From NCBI GenBank assembly GCA_030374765.1, contig JARGXX010000090.1, positions 1 through 64,000 on the forward strand: DNA of 64,000 nt. Direction: 5' to 3'. Position numbers and translations under genes: made by a program. The number at the start of each line of letters is the position of its first letter. Position 1 is the stretch's first letter. Under the pieces are notes generated by a model. The model had not been told where the DNA came from. It was given only the letters and a program-made list of their open reading frames with translations, and ran no database searches. The DNA comes from Agarophyton chilense (lineage: Eukaryota > Rhodophyta > Florideophyceae > Gracilariales > Gracilariaceae). This document shows positions 33,851 to 46,179 of the stretch, one piece after another.

Positions 33851-35401
33851 AACTAGACTATCCACACGCCCATTCGTCTACGCAGCATCTTTTGTACTTA
33901 TGTCTGATAGAGAAAGTCATAGTTCTTTCTCCTAATCTGTAAGATTTGTTTCACGCGACAGTAAACTGTTTACGCTACTGACCAGGGTCAGTACGCTAGC
34001 GCTCAGTCCCCTTCGCCTGTCCCCGAGGACACCCGGAGAACCTGCGTTCTTCGGTAGGCACGTAACCGACCCTCCCCCCCCCCTTTTCTCCCCGAGTTTT
34101 TCGACATTCGCGAATTAGAACAAGCTGCATCAATCATCATGTCCGTCGACTTCGTGAAACCGTGGGGATCAATTTACCTACACAACAACTTGAAGAGAGG
34201 TCTTGAGAATTCGTTCTTAAGCTTCATGCAGACTTTTCCTCTGCTGAGCAGAGAAAATCTTCTTGAGGCAATTTGTTAGGAGAGGCCTCCCTTACACGCA
34301 TCTACAAGGGAGGTATCTCAGAGAAACGCTACAGGATACGCGAAGAAATATGTAAGACATCTCATGCATCAAAAGACTTGTAGGCTACATGGATTACAAT
34401 CAGCGACGATTTTTCAACGATTAAACGCACCATTACATGTCTTGGTATGAGCAATTTCGAGTGCTATTGGGGGGAATTAGTTGAGTGGGGAAGAAGAAAT
34501 GGTAAAAGTCAGTGTTTTCAGAGTAGGGCAATGTAGCACAAAGCTTACTTCGGAGCTAGGCCCAACGCCAAGAAATGGCATAATTATGAGAAATAAAAGT
34601 CGCAAAAGATTTGAAAATGGGTGAAACAGGGTTGCAGGATATTAGATACGGTCTTTGCCATATTACCGGCATGTTCACACGTCTAACTAGGAGCAGAGCG
34701 AAACGAAAGAGAGATAGAATGGCAGCCGCCACACCAGAGTGGAGTGGAACGTGAGTCGGATAAGTTTCGCACCCTGTGAGAAACCAATGTCGCACATGTG
34801 ACAAACCAGTGTCACATATAAGACAAACCAGTTTTTCGAATGTGACAAACCTGTGACACTATGGATGGTACCAGGCGCAGAGATTGAAATGGTCATGCAC
34901 TAAAAAGTGAATCAGAGTGTGATTTATATTTCAAGTACAGATAATTCGGAAAGAAACGAACATCCAATCTACTGTTCTGACTGTTTACATTAAGGAAGAA
35001 TGGCAGATAATCATTGGCCCATTTTTAGTGACACCTAAACATCTGCTGGCTATCATAGGGGCATCATTTTGTTTCAGGGCTACAAATCTAAAGTGGGTCT
35101 AAAGCGCATCCCTTCGCGCATCTTACGCATAGCTTTCATGTATCCATGGAGTCTCTGGAGGACATCAAGGTCGCATTTTTCACTCGTATCGTATGGATAT
35201 CGTGCGCATATTCTATGCCCACCTTGGGCGCATCCACGAAAAGCTCCAACACCTGTCCTAACAATGTAAACCCTAAAAAATGTACTGCAAATCTTATGTA
35301 CATCTTTCGCGTACCACATTGCTATAGAGGGACCGTGATATGGCTCATTTCTTTTTGGTCCCCAATACTCTGATGTTAGCGCTGGTCTACCGAATTTCAG
35401 C
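33851..35401. other. Spacer between the two transposase relics
   Basis: No gene recognised. Contains a C-run at 34070-34083 and a small cluster of GTGACAAACC/GTGTCACAT words at about 34796-34860. Short ORFs show no conserved motif. Confidence 0.4.
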
Positions 35402-38345
35402 TTGGATAATGATCTGGAGATGAAAAGCGAATCCACTGAGAACTCTTCAATATTACATGCTAATGTAGTATTGCAAGTGACGAGCCAATGTCCGGAAAGG
35501 GGGCTATATTTCCCATCGGACGGAGAAGCGGAAAACGAGCCTATTGTAAGCCCTTCTGGAAGAGGGAGGGAAGATCAGCGCACGATCTTAGTAATACACC
35601 AGATTTCGAAGAGAGACGGTATCCTGCTGGGTCTTTGATAGTGGATTTGTCTCTTTCACAAACCAATTATGTCACTGGAGTGGAAATTGAAGGGGCTTCT
35701 GCAGGCCTTGGAACTGATTTCGTCCGTCAAACGAAGAGCGATTGATTTATTAACAGTTAAAGATATCGGAGATTGTTCCAAGTCTGAAAACAGAAGCTCT
35801 GAAGAAGAGTCGTTCAACACTATTGAATCGTATTCCAGCGATGAGTCTTTTTCGGAAATCTTAGGGAGAAGGGAGGATCGCGATTATGCCTTTCACATCT
35901 GGTCTTAGCTGAATCGCCGATTGCTCAACCTTTTCGTCAAGCATGGAATGAATTACTCTGTTATAGAAGACATACTTTTAGCCATAGCAGCAACATTTGT
36001 GTCCTTCAAGACTGTTTTTAACGATGTTTTTCGTGCCGCAGACCCTGCAAACCATGTTGAAACATTCCAGATCTGTCCCGGGCAAATGTGCTCCCCGAAC
36101 ACCATGAGACAAAATAGAACTACTTCTCAAGGTTGATCGGAATGTGGAAGAAATAAACAGATGAGTTCTATTTTGGACGAATTGCTTGACTGATTGATAC
36201 CTCTTTTGCCGCGCTTACGTCTTTTCTTTAACGATCGAATGCGTTGTGAACAATTCTTCCCCTACCGAGAGTTTTTGAATTGCGCCTCTTGTACCACAAG
36301 AAGATTTTCGACAGAAAAGCGTTCTTAAGGGTGTGTAAAACGCCAGACAGCCAAACAAATATCGAGCATGAAGTGTTTCGTACCGTTTCCGTATATGGCT
36401 TCCAGCCGTTTCAAAACAAGTCTTACAATATGTGGCCAGTTGTCATGATTTTCTTCACTTTTTCCTTTCATCAGAGATAGGTGGCGAAAATCGTAGTTCC
36501 GCATTCTCTTGTGCCTGGCCCCGACGACCCGAATAATCTAAAATATTACTTTCAAACGTATCTACGTGACCTACAGAATATCAACGCCGACGATGGAACG
36601 AAGATATAGTTTCTAGAAGGCAGCGAAAGGTGACTACGGGTTCACCTAATCCGGGGTGACAGAAGACCAGCCTGCTGTTCTAAAGATCAATGGGCAGACT
36701 GCCCACATAGAAAAATATCCTTCTCTTAACTGCTTTACCAAGGAGTTCGAGTTCCAGGGAAAACTAGATACTACAACCCGTCGCAGTTGATCAATGGAAA
36801 AGGGTCAAGGGCCATACGTGTAGACATCCCAGCCACTTTGCAACTCAGAACAGCCCAGGGAACGAAACAGATCTTTCTCACACTGGAAAATTTGAGTAGA
36901 GAAAGCCGACCGTGCTTGATTACAGAAAGTCTTATCTCAGGGAGATCCCTGCTGCTGGATTTTGCCACAATCCGGCCAGTTTATTCCTTCCCACCACACT
37001 TCACCCATCTTTTCTACAAAAGGTCTAAGGATATACTGAGATTATGAAGAGAGGATATTGAAGAAAGTTACAGGTTGCCGAGGAACAGCAATTTTCAGAT
37101 CGATCTCGAGTTAGTTGCATTTGGAGACAGTTTCTGTGAGTAACTAGGTGGTGCAGACATAAAGCTCTTTCAAAATACAAGAAATGGAACGAAGACGAAG
37201 GAAAAATATTCACGCTGCAACAGTCTTGTTCTTGTCGATGGGCATCATTCTGAAAAATACCTTGATGGGTGGTTCCACTACGCCAAACTCGTGGATTATC
37301 GTTTTCATCCAGCCCTAAGATTACAGGAAGTCCAGAGAGTAGGTCAACTTGTCATGTCGTTTTTTAGCACCACGAGGGTGAAAATTTCAGGTAAAATGAA
37401 GAGCGGCTCGGCTTCTGCAAATCTGTTTTATATATTCTGTTGCATATCATGAAGGCTCTACTGGAGTGAGATCTACTTGTCTGTTGTTCACGATACTGGG
37501 TTCAAAGGTACATGGGGTGAATTAGGAGTCAGCTGAACACCCACAAGCGTTCCTTTGCGACACTTTTCAAGAATTTACTGTTCCTTGAATCTTACAAAGT
37601 ACTTTTCAAACTCCCATTTCACGGAAAAGAGGACGAAAATGAAGACCTGGGGTTTTCTGAGTCAAATTATTTCTGCGGCTCAAGCTCTGAAAGATCCCTT
37701 GATGCCACAGATGTTTAAGAGAATCATCTGAGACGGCTCCTAAAGTGTTACTTCAGGAAAAAATATGACGGAATCTCTAGTGCAGAGGCAATCATGCTGG
37801 TTCAATCCATCCATTTTTGCCATTCTGGTACAAAATGAGCGTGAAAAACGAGTACAGAATTCAAAATATTGGGAGATCTATGTTGCAAATAGGGACGCGG
37901 CAGAATCGAAGGAAATTTTTCGCAAACCATTTTGTAGCATGCGAGATGGATGAGATGGAGAGCCATGCAGACGTCTATTATGGAGCCATGCAGACGTCTA
38001 TTATGGACGTGTGTTGTACTTTGTGGAATTAGAGCCGGAGATCTATGCTGGTACGTACCTGACAAGGTGGCCTGAAAATTAGACCTTATAGGCGCTTTTG
38101 GTAAGAGACTGGGAGACAAGGTCAAGATTTCAAAAATGAGTCCGTGGAGAATGCCTTCAGCGCCCCGTCTGTCGAGTACAGTTCAATCATCATAAGATTG
38201 ATTGACGTCGTCAACCACCAGGTTTTTGCGAGCGTGGCCACTGGTCGGGAGAATGGTAATCATTCCAACTCACGTAGGCCCCGCAGAAGATGCTACTTTG
38301 TGAACCCAAACGCAAGGTTCGACCATTTATCGGACGAATATTTAT
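35402..38345 (+). pseudogene. Tnp2/Plavaka-like transposase relic B
   Basis: Second, divergent copy of the same family. An acidic Ser-rich N-terminal part (SKSENRSSEEESFNTIESYS) comes first. MNYSVIEDILLAIAATFVS and CPGQMC are equivalent to relic A's helix and CPSRNC. YGFQPFQNKSYNMWPVVMIF (36390-36450) is the family's GFQPF...WP(V/L) hallmark. LVPGPDDPNNLKYYFQTYLR (36508 on) and VDIPATLQLRTAQG (36815 on) follow. The C-terminal half includes YFVELEPEIYAGTYLTRW and ends RRCYFVNPNARFDHLSDEYL. Many stops and frameshifts are present. It shares order and strand with relic A but little sequence, so the two are separate insertions or very old paralogues. Confidence 0.65.
37967..38012. repeat. Short tandem duplication inside relic B
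   Basis: GCCATGCAGACGTCTATTAT occurs twice in direct succession, spaced by 4-5 bases. It is one of several post-insertion lesions in the transposase relic. Confidence 0.7.
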
Positions 38346-39119
38346 GATCAATTAAAAACTTGAATAGAAATTTATAGCTCGTGCGTATTCCGAGATGAGA
38401 TATACATCATAAGAATGGAATTGATTTCTTTTTTTTAGATCGTGGAACAGATATTTGTAAAAAGAAAAGCATTAAATCACTCATCTACACTTCATCTTGA
38501 AAACGGAATTCGTTTCATCATGACTCAAATGCCTGAGAGATTAGAGTAAGTCAATACAGAGTCAATTCCACGTTTATAGGCAGTGTGCTTCTGGAAGGGT
38601 TAGCGGAGCCTGGATGGGACCAGCGAGATAGTCATGCAATTGTGTCAAAAGAACCTCTCCCACAAATAAAGCCAATGGTGGGAGAATGGTATAAAAAATC
38701 GTCATCTCTCTTTATATGGCCTGCAATGAAAACAGTATCGTTTTCAGTAAAGATAATGTTCAAGGTGCATTTTGAAAGCATTCAACAGAACATGCGCTCG
38801 TCTGTAAGCTGTGAAATACAGGTATTTCTATCTGTAATGTCCTCTACAATTCCACACTTACCACTACTATACGGGGGGCTAAAAGGAGGTGCCATGGGAA
38901 TACCTATGGAAACTTTGAGGAATGCGAGATCCTGGCGTGCGGGAATTACTATGCGCACGATGGCTTTCGATACATGTGTACTCAGACTACACACCAACCG
39001 CACCCGTAATGTTTTACTAGGGCTAGCTGGATTCGATTCTATTTGACGATAAATTAATTGCCGCCCTAACTTTTAGTTCTTGCCCCCGGATAATTCTTAC
39101 ATCCGTTCCAACCTGCACC
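38346..39119. other. AT-rich stretch, one unrecognised ORF
   Basis: Holds a 153-codon plus-strand ORF (38585-39046) with a WYKKSSSLFIWPAMKTVSFS segment and no recognised domain. Nothing else can be supported. Confidence 0.3.
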
Positions 39120-39488
39120 ATGATATCTAACCCTACATACCACTTTCCACGTATGTCCCATTGTAACTTCGCGTTCTTGAAGACAGTGAGACGTCTGTCG
39201 AGTAACGAAGCGCCACGGCAACCCCTGAGGCCGGCAGGCCCTCCTTCGGTGTCGGAGTTGCAAGTGGTGGCGATGGAGAAGGCCGGCCAGATGCTGCGCG
39301 CCGTGGCATATGGCCAAACTGTCACCACCGCAGACATGGAGGAGGCTCTGTTGTACGCGCCGTGGCCGTATCTCCATGAGATCCTAGATGGAATGGCTTT
39401 CTCCGCAAGTACGCTTGACGTCGACCGCTTCATAGTGGGTGGCGTTCTCCCCGTGTCTGACACGGCACTTATCTTTTTTCGCGCCTAG
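39120..39488 (+). CDS. GC-rich orphan ORF, 122 codons
   Basis: Starts MISNPTYHFPRM. From residue 40 the codons are strongly G/C-ending (for example QPLRPAGPPSVSELQVVAME, then KAGQMLRAVAYGQTVTTADM), unlike the AT-rich surroundings, which suggests real coding selection or a recently acquired piece. The ORF ends in TAG at 39486-39488, and ATAATAAAATG follows 15-20 bases later, a plausible poly(A) signal. The amphipathic C-terminal half (MEEALLYAPWPYLHEILDGM) has no family I recognise. The true start could be upstream in another exon. Confidence 0.45.
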   Translation: MISNPTYHFPRMSHCNFAFLKTVRRLSSNEAPRQPLRPAGPPSVSELQVVAMEKAGQMLRAVAYGQTVTTADMEEALLYAPWPYLHEILDGMAFSASTLDVDRFIVGGVLPVSDTALIFFRA

Positions 39489-41260
39489 GCCTTTTTATTA
39501 CTATAATAAAATGTTACATATATGCTGCCATTGTTTTTATTTTCCTTGTTTGGTTTTCTTTCTTTCTTTTCTTTTGAGGTTTTTTTCACAAATATTTATG
39601 CCACAGTGATCTTCAAATTACACAGATCCTTCCGGATTTCCGAAAAGCATGGCGAGAGTCTCAACTAGAAAGTAGTAGACGTCTTTGTGTCTCTTTTCTA
39701 TTTGACGTTGGAGAAGGCTTAAATTATTTAAATTATATCCACAGCGATAAGTAATCTTACCAAAAGGTAGAACTGTCCCCTCCCGTTCGATAAATACTTG
39801 AACGTTTCAACTCTTAAAAAGTTGATTGCAATGAAAAAAAGCAGGAAGTATGCCACAGGCATCCATACGAGTTTTACCATACGAACAAAAACGCACGAAT
39901 GCTGCATGCCAGGAAAAAATTCAGAGAATGAAGTAATTAGAAAAAAAGGGGAACTTGGGGAAAACAACAATCGTCGAAATGAAAGATATCAGTCACAGGA
40001 CACTGAAGAAAGACCTTTAATCCAATCATACTTTTCTTATCGCAGTTGGAGCAAGAAAATAGGCACTTACGAGGTGAAGTTCGAATACAACACGCAGGGT
40101 CATCAGACGCCCAGATTTCGCCATTTTAGATGGTTGTATCTCGTAAACTCCCGCACACGGCTCTCAAACCACGACCTACGTCTGTTGCATTCACCATTAG
40201 TGGGGAAATACCCAAAACATGGAAGCACTGTTTCACAAGATCGGTTTCTGTGGTGTAGAGGGCGATGCAACGATCCAAAGCCGTCACAAGCTCATTTCTT
40301 ATACGAATCTACAGGAATAATCTTTACAACGAATAGAGGCTGCCTTTTATACCTTCGTACAGAATAAATAGGAAAATGACTAACGGTACAAGCGATTTAA
40401 GCTCCAAATAGTAGCCATTGAACGGTTTCAGCAGAGTAAAATAGCCCTTCACACAGTAGGGATGGTAACAAATGACTGTAAAAAGCGGTTTTCTCGCGAT
40501 AACGTTGTGTTAGCACCACTTCTTTCTGCTGAAACCGTTCTTGATGTCACAAGTCCCCGTTCTACGCACACCGCTGCATTCAACACCGCTGCATTCAACA
40601 CCGTTGCATTCAATAGATCTTATTTACTGGAACACCTTTCGCTTGGAGTCCCCCACCTTTCGTTTATATCTGGTCAATCAGTTCATCCGTTAACATAAGA
40701 TTATTATCGCGTACCTTCGACCCCCGCCGTGCGGAAGTCCTGCCAGTTTTTTGAACGAATCGTCTCAGGAGGATGTAGGGAAATTTCGTTTCGTTTTAAA
40801 TACTTCATCGAAACGTCGGGTATTGACCAGAAGATATGGATAATCAAGAGTATCCCTTCCGTTCCGTGCGGCTTGCCGTCCTTAATATTTCAGGAAGATA
40901 CCGCTTCCTTGTCGTCTGGTCACACACATAAGCATTATACACTGTCATGGGATACGGAGTCATATGCAAATGCGAGACTTGGTGGGCTAATCTCTCCGCA
41001 AAAGGCGAGCCTGTATTAAAGTAATGGACCTCCGTGTAGCATCGGGATGGCCGTACTGAACGGCCGAGGAAGTGGACAAGGCTGTTGACGACCATCCAAC
41101 CACGTGGCGCTGCAACGAAACCGAACGGAGATACAGGGGTCTGGCGTGTGGGCGATGAGCTCGGAGGGAACGACCCATGGTAAAGCGCATGAATCAAGAG
41201 CTGCATTGATACACGTGATGGACATTGAAGGAGCTTTAGAAATTGTTTTTTCTATTTAAG
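39489..41260. other. AT-rich region with unrecognised ORFs
   Basis: Includes a 189-codon plus-strand ORF (39798-40367; basic, with FRHFRWLYLVNSRTRLSNHD) lacking a known domain, a three-fold CGCTGCATTCAACAC repeat at about 40572-40616, and a 120-codon minus-strand ORF (40844-41206) rich in Pro/Ser/Arg. None is assigned. Confidence 0.3.
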
Positions 41261-42229
41261 GTAAACAGAGATAAGCTTTACATTAGGGGCCGAACGTTGA
41301 GACACCTAGGTATTTGACCTCAGTTGCCGCTCTCGGAAATAAATGGTAAGTACGCCTAGCCCTTCTCCATTGTCGTCTGCGCAGATCAGCGACCATTCCA
41401 AACGGGCTTATTCCTGGTTTTCAGGCCGTAACTTCCCTTTGCACTCTCCTGACGGTACCTAGCGGCAGGAACTGTCTTTTACACCTAAAGCAAAGCGTTA
41501 CCTCTGTGCAGACGCGTGTTTTACTTACCAACGACAGTTAGATCTGTAACATCCTATAATCGGGAATTTGTATCTCAAACTCGTTTTTCAACTTAAAATC
41601 GCAACCGAACGGCTTAGAAAAGTTGACCAGTTAAACTTGAGACTGAAATCCGACCGTAATCACGAAAACGTACCGCTTCTCTTACAACCATGTGGTTTAG
41701 GATGAAAAGAACACACCCTGTCTGCGTTCTCTTCTCAGGGTAGATTTTTAAATGCCGTTTCTGCTGATCGCTGAAGTACTTGGATCTCCGTGCATGCCCA
41801 AGCCCGCCGAATGGAAACCCCCGAGGAGTAACTCCTCACAGGCACTTCTCGTAATCCCGCTCCACCATCTGGAAAGAATGTGACACACGCTGCCAGCAGT
41901 ACGACCCGTCTCTCTGTGAACGACTCTCTCGCGCAGCAGATATCGTTCAAAACGTATTCTCCCGACGCAATATGGGAGGGGCTCTAACCTATGTACCTGC
42001 GCGGAGGCGATTGAGAGCGATGGGTCATAGTAGTTGCCATTGACCATCGTGTCCATGGTGCTAGTCGAGTCCTCGGGAACGGCCTTAGGGGGTGTAAAGA
42101 CTTGAGTGTTGACCTGAGGTCGTGGTGCATCTGTGAGGTTAGGGGGCTGGGACGTTTGTGGTCCGGAGGAATCGGGAGCTCATGTCACGCGGTCAATGAC
42201 ACGGTGTCCTGTATGCCGTCAATGAGTAA

Positions 42230-43236
42230 AGTCATGGTGTGTTCATTGGCCTTAACGACTTTCTATGGTCCCGTAGAGCAGGGTAAGAGCTTCCGCATAG
42301 TGTCCTCGAGTTCCCCAATGTCCTGCGGTGGCCGGTCCAGGTAAACCAGATCTTCTTTCCCAAAGGTTGGTTTGTTCCAAATGGCTTTGTCGAAATTGGA
42401 CTTGTAGCGCCGTTGGACTTTGGTTAGTACAGTTCTGGTCGATTGGAGAATACGGTTAAGGCGTCAGCGCGAGTAGCACTTTGCCTGGGTAGGATTCATC
42501 GCTACGGTTACTTCCTGGGATATGATAGACTCCTGAAGGTCAACAGCTATAGGTGGCGGCGCTCTCTTTAGCGTTAAGTAGAAAGGCATTGTCCCTGTGG
42601 AAGCGTGCACCTGCGTGTTGTAGGCATAAACCAGTGGCTCAACGTATTCGTCCCAGTCCAATTAGTGCTCCGAAACGTAGTGCGCCAATCGGTCCAGAAG
42701 GGTGCGGTTGAAGCGTTCGGCTTGGCCATTGGTTTACGGGTGGTACGCAGTGGTGGTCACATGTTTGACACCTAAGGTAGCACAGACATGCGAGAAGAAT
42801 TTGGATACAAACTTGCTGCTGTTATCCGTAAGGAGGTAGAGGGGCATGCCATATGGATATACCGAGTGGCACAAGAAGGCCGTGGCGACATCCGTGGCCG
42901 TTGTCTTTCCTAGTTGTAGGGCTCCAGTAAGTTTTGTAAGTAAACCTATCGGTGATAACCAAAATAAACCGTTTCCCACGGGATGACTTACGCAAAGGCC
43001 TTATTATATCCATTGCGACAAATTCCATTAAACCTGCGGCGGAGATGAGCTTCAGTTTGGCCTGATGGTTGGAGCGAGACCCTTGGAGCTGTGCGCACGA
43101 TGCACAATTCCGTGCCGTTTTCCATATGTCCTGCGCCATTAGTGGCCAGTACAAGAACTTCCTCCGGACCTGGTACATTCGTCGGCCTCCAGGTTGCCCA
43201 GCCAAGCCGGGGCAATGGGCGAGGTATAGGAATCAC
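42230..43236 (-). pseudogene. Gypsy-1 integrase region with GPY motif
   Basis: The core shows SCAQLQGSRSNHQAKLKLIS (zinc-binding C and downstream), FVAMDIIRPLRKSSRGKRFI (first Asp), LLTDNSSKFVSKFFSHVC (second Asp), YHP and VEPLVYAYNTQVHASTGTMP. GPYKVV at about 42270 marks the GPY/F module, which helps target insertion. A further downstream stretch beginning EYVLNDIC (about 41960) resembles a chromodomain start but decays at once. Frame breaks lie near 42980, 42730 and 42465. Confidence 0.75.
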
Positions 43237-43689
43237 GCCCTTAGCGCAGTTGGTAATACCCGTTGGAGTTGGCCATCCAGCGGTGAGCGGCGACGTAGTA
43301 GTCCAAATCGGTCATGGTCGAACATGCATCAGGGGGTTCCTACCAATTAGGCTTTTCCCTTGCAGTACTCGTCCTCGACCTGCGCCTGGAGGTTTTCCTC
43401 AATAGTTATAGGGCGGAGTTCTTTTTTCTCCAGGGCTATCGCATTAACCTGAGGTGGTGTCGAATTGGGCCGTACTGTCTCCCAATCAAATAACTATACT
43501 TGATTCTCATTTATCTCAGGATTCTTTGATTGCATCTTATCGATAAGGGCATCTGTTTCCGTATAGTTTTGAGGTCCATCATCTGTAAAGGGGGTGAGAA
43601 TTAGGTTGTCCAATGAGGTATCATCAGTTCCGTCGGTAATGATTCGCGAGAGGGCATCTGCTGCCTGGTGCTTGATTCCTGGCCTATTT

Positions 43690-45060
43690 GTTATCTCGTA
43701 GTTGTATTATGACAGCCTGAGGCGCCATCTAGCGAGGGGACTCGATGCATCGGTCATATTTAGTAACAAGCGGAGTAAATCATGGTTTGTCCCAATGGTA
43801 AACCTGGGTCCCTTAGGGTACGGACGGAGTGTCAATACGGACCATACGATGGCTAGACATTCCTTTTCGGTCGTACTGTACTTTCGCTCCGCGCTGCTGA
43901 GCGTTCAGCTCCAGCATCCAATAGGTCGATAGTCCTTCGATGACTCCTGTTTCTGTAGCAGAGCACAACACTCTTGGACATCAGAGGCATCTGTGTCCAG
44001 GACGAAAGGCCTACTGGGCTTTGGTAAAGCCAATATGGATGGGTTCAGCAATTTGTTCTCTAGGGTCTGACATGCCTCGTACTTGTGGTCGGTAAGGACT
44101 TCGAACTCCGAAGGTGTTCCCTTCTTCAGGCTTGCGTTGAGGGGGACCGAGATCTTGGCAAACCCTTGGACGAATCGTCGGTAAACGTTGGACAATCCCA
44201 CGAAGGATCGTAGTTCCGTGTGGGTCCTTGGAGGCATAGCCTGGCGAATCGCATTCGTTTTCTGTGTGGCCACCTTTAGCCTTCCTGGGAGGACGATGTT
44301 ACAGAGTTAGTCCACTGAGGCCTGGAAGGAAGCGCATTTGCGGAGTGTTAGTGTTACTCCAGCGTCTTGTAGGATTGTAAGCACCTTCTTGACGTGACGA
44401 AAGTGTTCCTTAATAGGCCGTGAGAAGATTATAACGTCATCCAAATAGACCAGGGCGAACTTCCATTTGACTTTGGACAGTATAATGTCCATTACCGGTT
44501 CGAATGTGGCCGGTGCATTCTTCAAACCAAAGGGCATGCGAGTAAATCTGAACAGACCTTCATGGGTGGTAAAGGTTGTTAGCGCTCTCGCGTCTTCGGC
44601 CAAAAGGATTTTCTAATATCCCGAGTTAGCGTCCAGTGTGGTAAATACGAAAGCTTCGCCTAAGGAATCCAGCCATTCGTCCATGCGGGGTATCGGGTGA
44701 GTCCCTCTTGGTTACTGCGTTCAGCTTCCTGTAGTTGACACAGAACCTGACATAGCCATCTTTCTTTGCCACGAGTACAAAGGGACTTGCTTATTTGGAT
44801 TGGTTTGGAGGCACCGGACCGATGACTTGAGATTAGCGCATCTTTTTCATCTGGTCGGCGAAAATTTCCCAACCGTTAAGGCCGGCACGTTTAGGTAACC
44901 ACACGGGTTTATCTCGGAAGTTGCTGATTGTCACCAAAAAGGACCTGTTGGGGTGGATGTCCATTACTCTATCGGCAATCAAGTTAAGGAGCTTCAGAAC
45001 CAGTTTCTGGGGGTTCTGAATCGTTGCAAGATTTGAACACTGGGAATGGACCAATACAGG
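43690..45060 (-). pseudogene. Gypsy-1 reverse transcriptase and RNase H region
   Basis: The RT core RFTRMPFGLKNAPATFEPVM, then YLDDVIIFSRPIKEHFRHV carries the catalytic YLDD (about 44440-44455). The connection and RNase H begin with RSFVGLSNVYRRFVQGFAKI and PFVLDTDASDVQECCALLQK. The N-terminal RT (44660-45054) has been split by frameshifts. Confidence 0.85.
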
Positions 45061-45422
45061 GATTTAGGTCATCGGGGGTATTTTTATGGCCTTTGACAGC
45101 CGAACCTTATTGGACTTCGTGTTTTCGGAGAAAACAGCTCGGTTGCGGTTAGCTTCTGGTGCTGGGGCGAAACCAGTTATTGAGATGGAAGGTGCGCGGT
45201 ACAATGCGAATTTTCTAAGGCCTGGATAATGGCCTTAATTTATCGATCGACAAAGAAGGTCCTTAGGATTTCCTCAGTGCCCAAGTTAAGACATACAAGG
45301 AACCACGTGCGAACTTTAGATTGTCCTAACTTTAGGTAAAGTGGTAGTTTCCCTGAAATGTCTATTGGTCTACGTGACGCATTGGTAATCGTTGAGGTCT
45401 TCCTTGGCTGAACGAAATCTTG

Positions 45423-45991
45423 TCAACCCAGTGGGAGTAAGTTAGGATCGACCAAGTTGTGACCAGCGCCTGTATCCCGTGCAGCTGTTGTCACTCGAGA
45501 GTTGTTGGAAAGAAGTCCTACGGCTACCCGAACTTTAAGGTTCTCTTTCCTGAGGATACAGACGGGGTCATTACTGTGTTCCAATTTTGGTTCATCCTGA
45601 GTGGTCCATCGTGGGTGGTTCGTATTGGGAGGTGAGGAGCTCTTTGGCTCATGACCGTCCAATTGGTTGAGGCAGGGCTTTCAAAAGGGAGAATATGCCC
45701 CGAGTCGTCCCTATAAGAGTTTTCCGATGGGGTTTCCGTTTCTTCCTGACGATACGGTTCTTCCACAGGGTTGTCCATAGGATAGACAATGGCGTGGACA
45801 TGTGGGGATTTGATCGGAGTATCCGAAGGCGTGACAAAGCGTGAGCTTCCAGGGGTCTCTGTAGTTCGTTTGGCTGCCCTGTTATACATTCTTTTCGATC
45901 TCCGCACCCGGTAATTCTCTTCCCTTAGGGCTAGGAGGTTTTTGCGTGCGTCCTCAGGCAGATACCTCGTACAGTCACAAGGTTGGGTCAC
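45423..45991 (-). pseudogene. Gypsy-1 nucleocapsid-linker and protease region
   Basis: The aspartic protease active site is visible as ARDTGAGHNLVDP at about 45450-45480. Upstream on the same strand, a Cys-rich ACFFC...CDC cluster (about 45965-46020) followed by RYLPEDARKNLLALREENYR lies where a gag zinc knuckle is expected. It lacks the canonical His spacing. Confidence 0.6.
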
Positions 45992-46179
45992 GGAGAGGCA
46001 GAAAAAGCAGGCCTTCGGTGAGCGAACAAAAACGTCCTTGCGGGGTGGAAAGGGGAAGTAATTGAGTGTGGGTGGTCCATTGGTCGCTGTAGTTCCCTGG
46101 GAGGTATATGATGGGAACCCAGGCAGAGAGGCACTGAAATTAACCGCGATGATATCTCCAGAGTCGGCATAATGGAGTG

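Noticed and set aside
34010-34070. Hairpin-rich GC patch (CCTGTCCCCGAGGACACCCGG) as a structured RNA
   Set aside because: Stems are short and isolated, and no known RNA family is recognised.
41226-42060. Left LTR of the first Gypsy element
   Set aside because: No sequence resembling the LTR right of 48023 was found here by eye, and there is no polypurine tract or target duplication.
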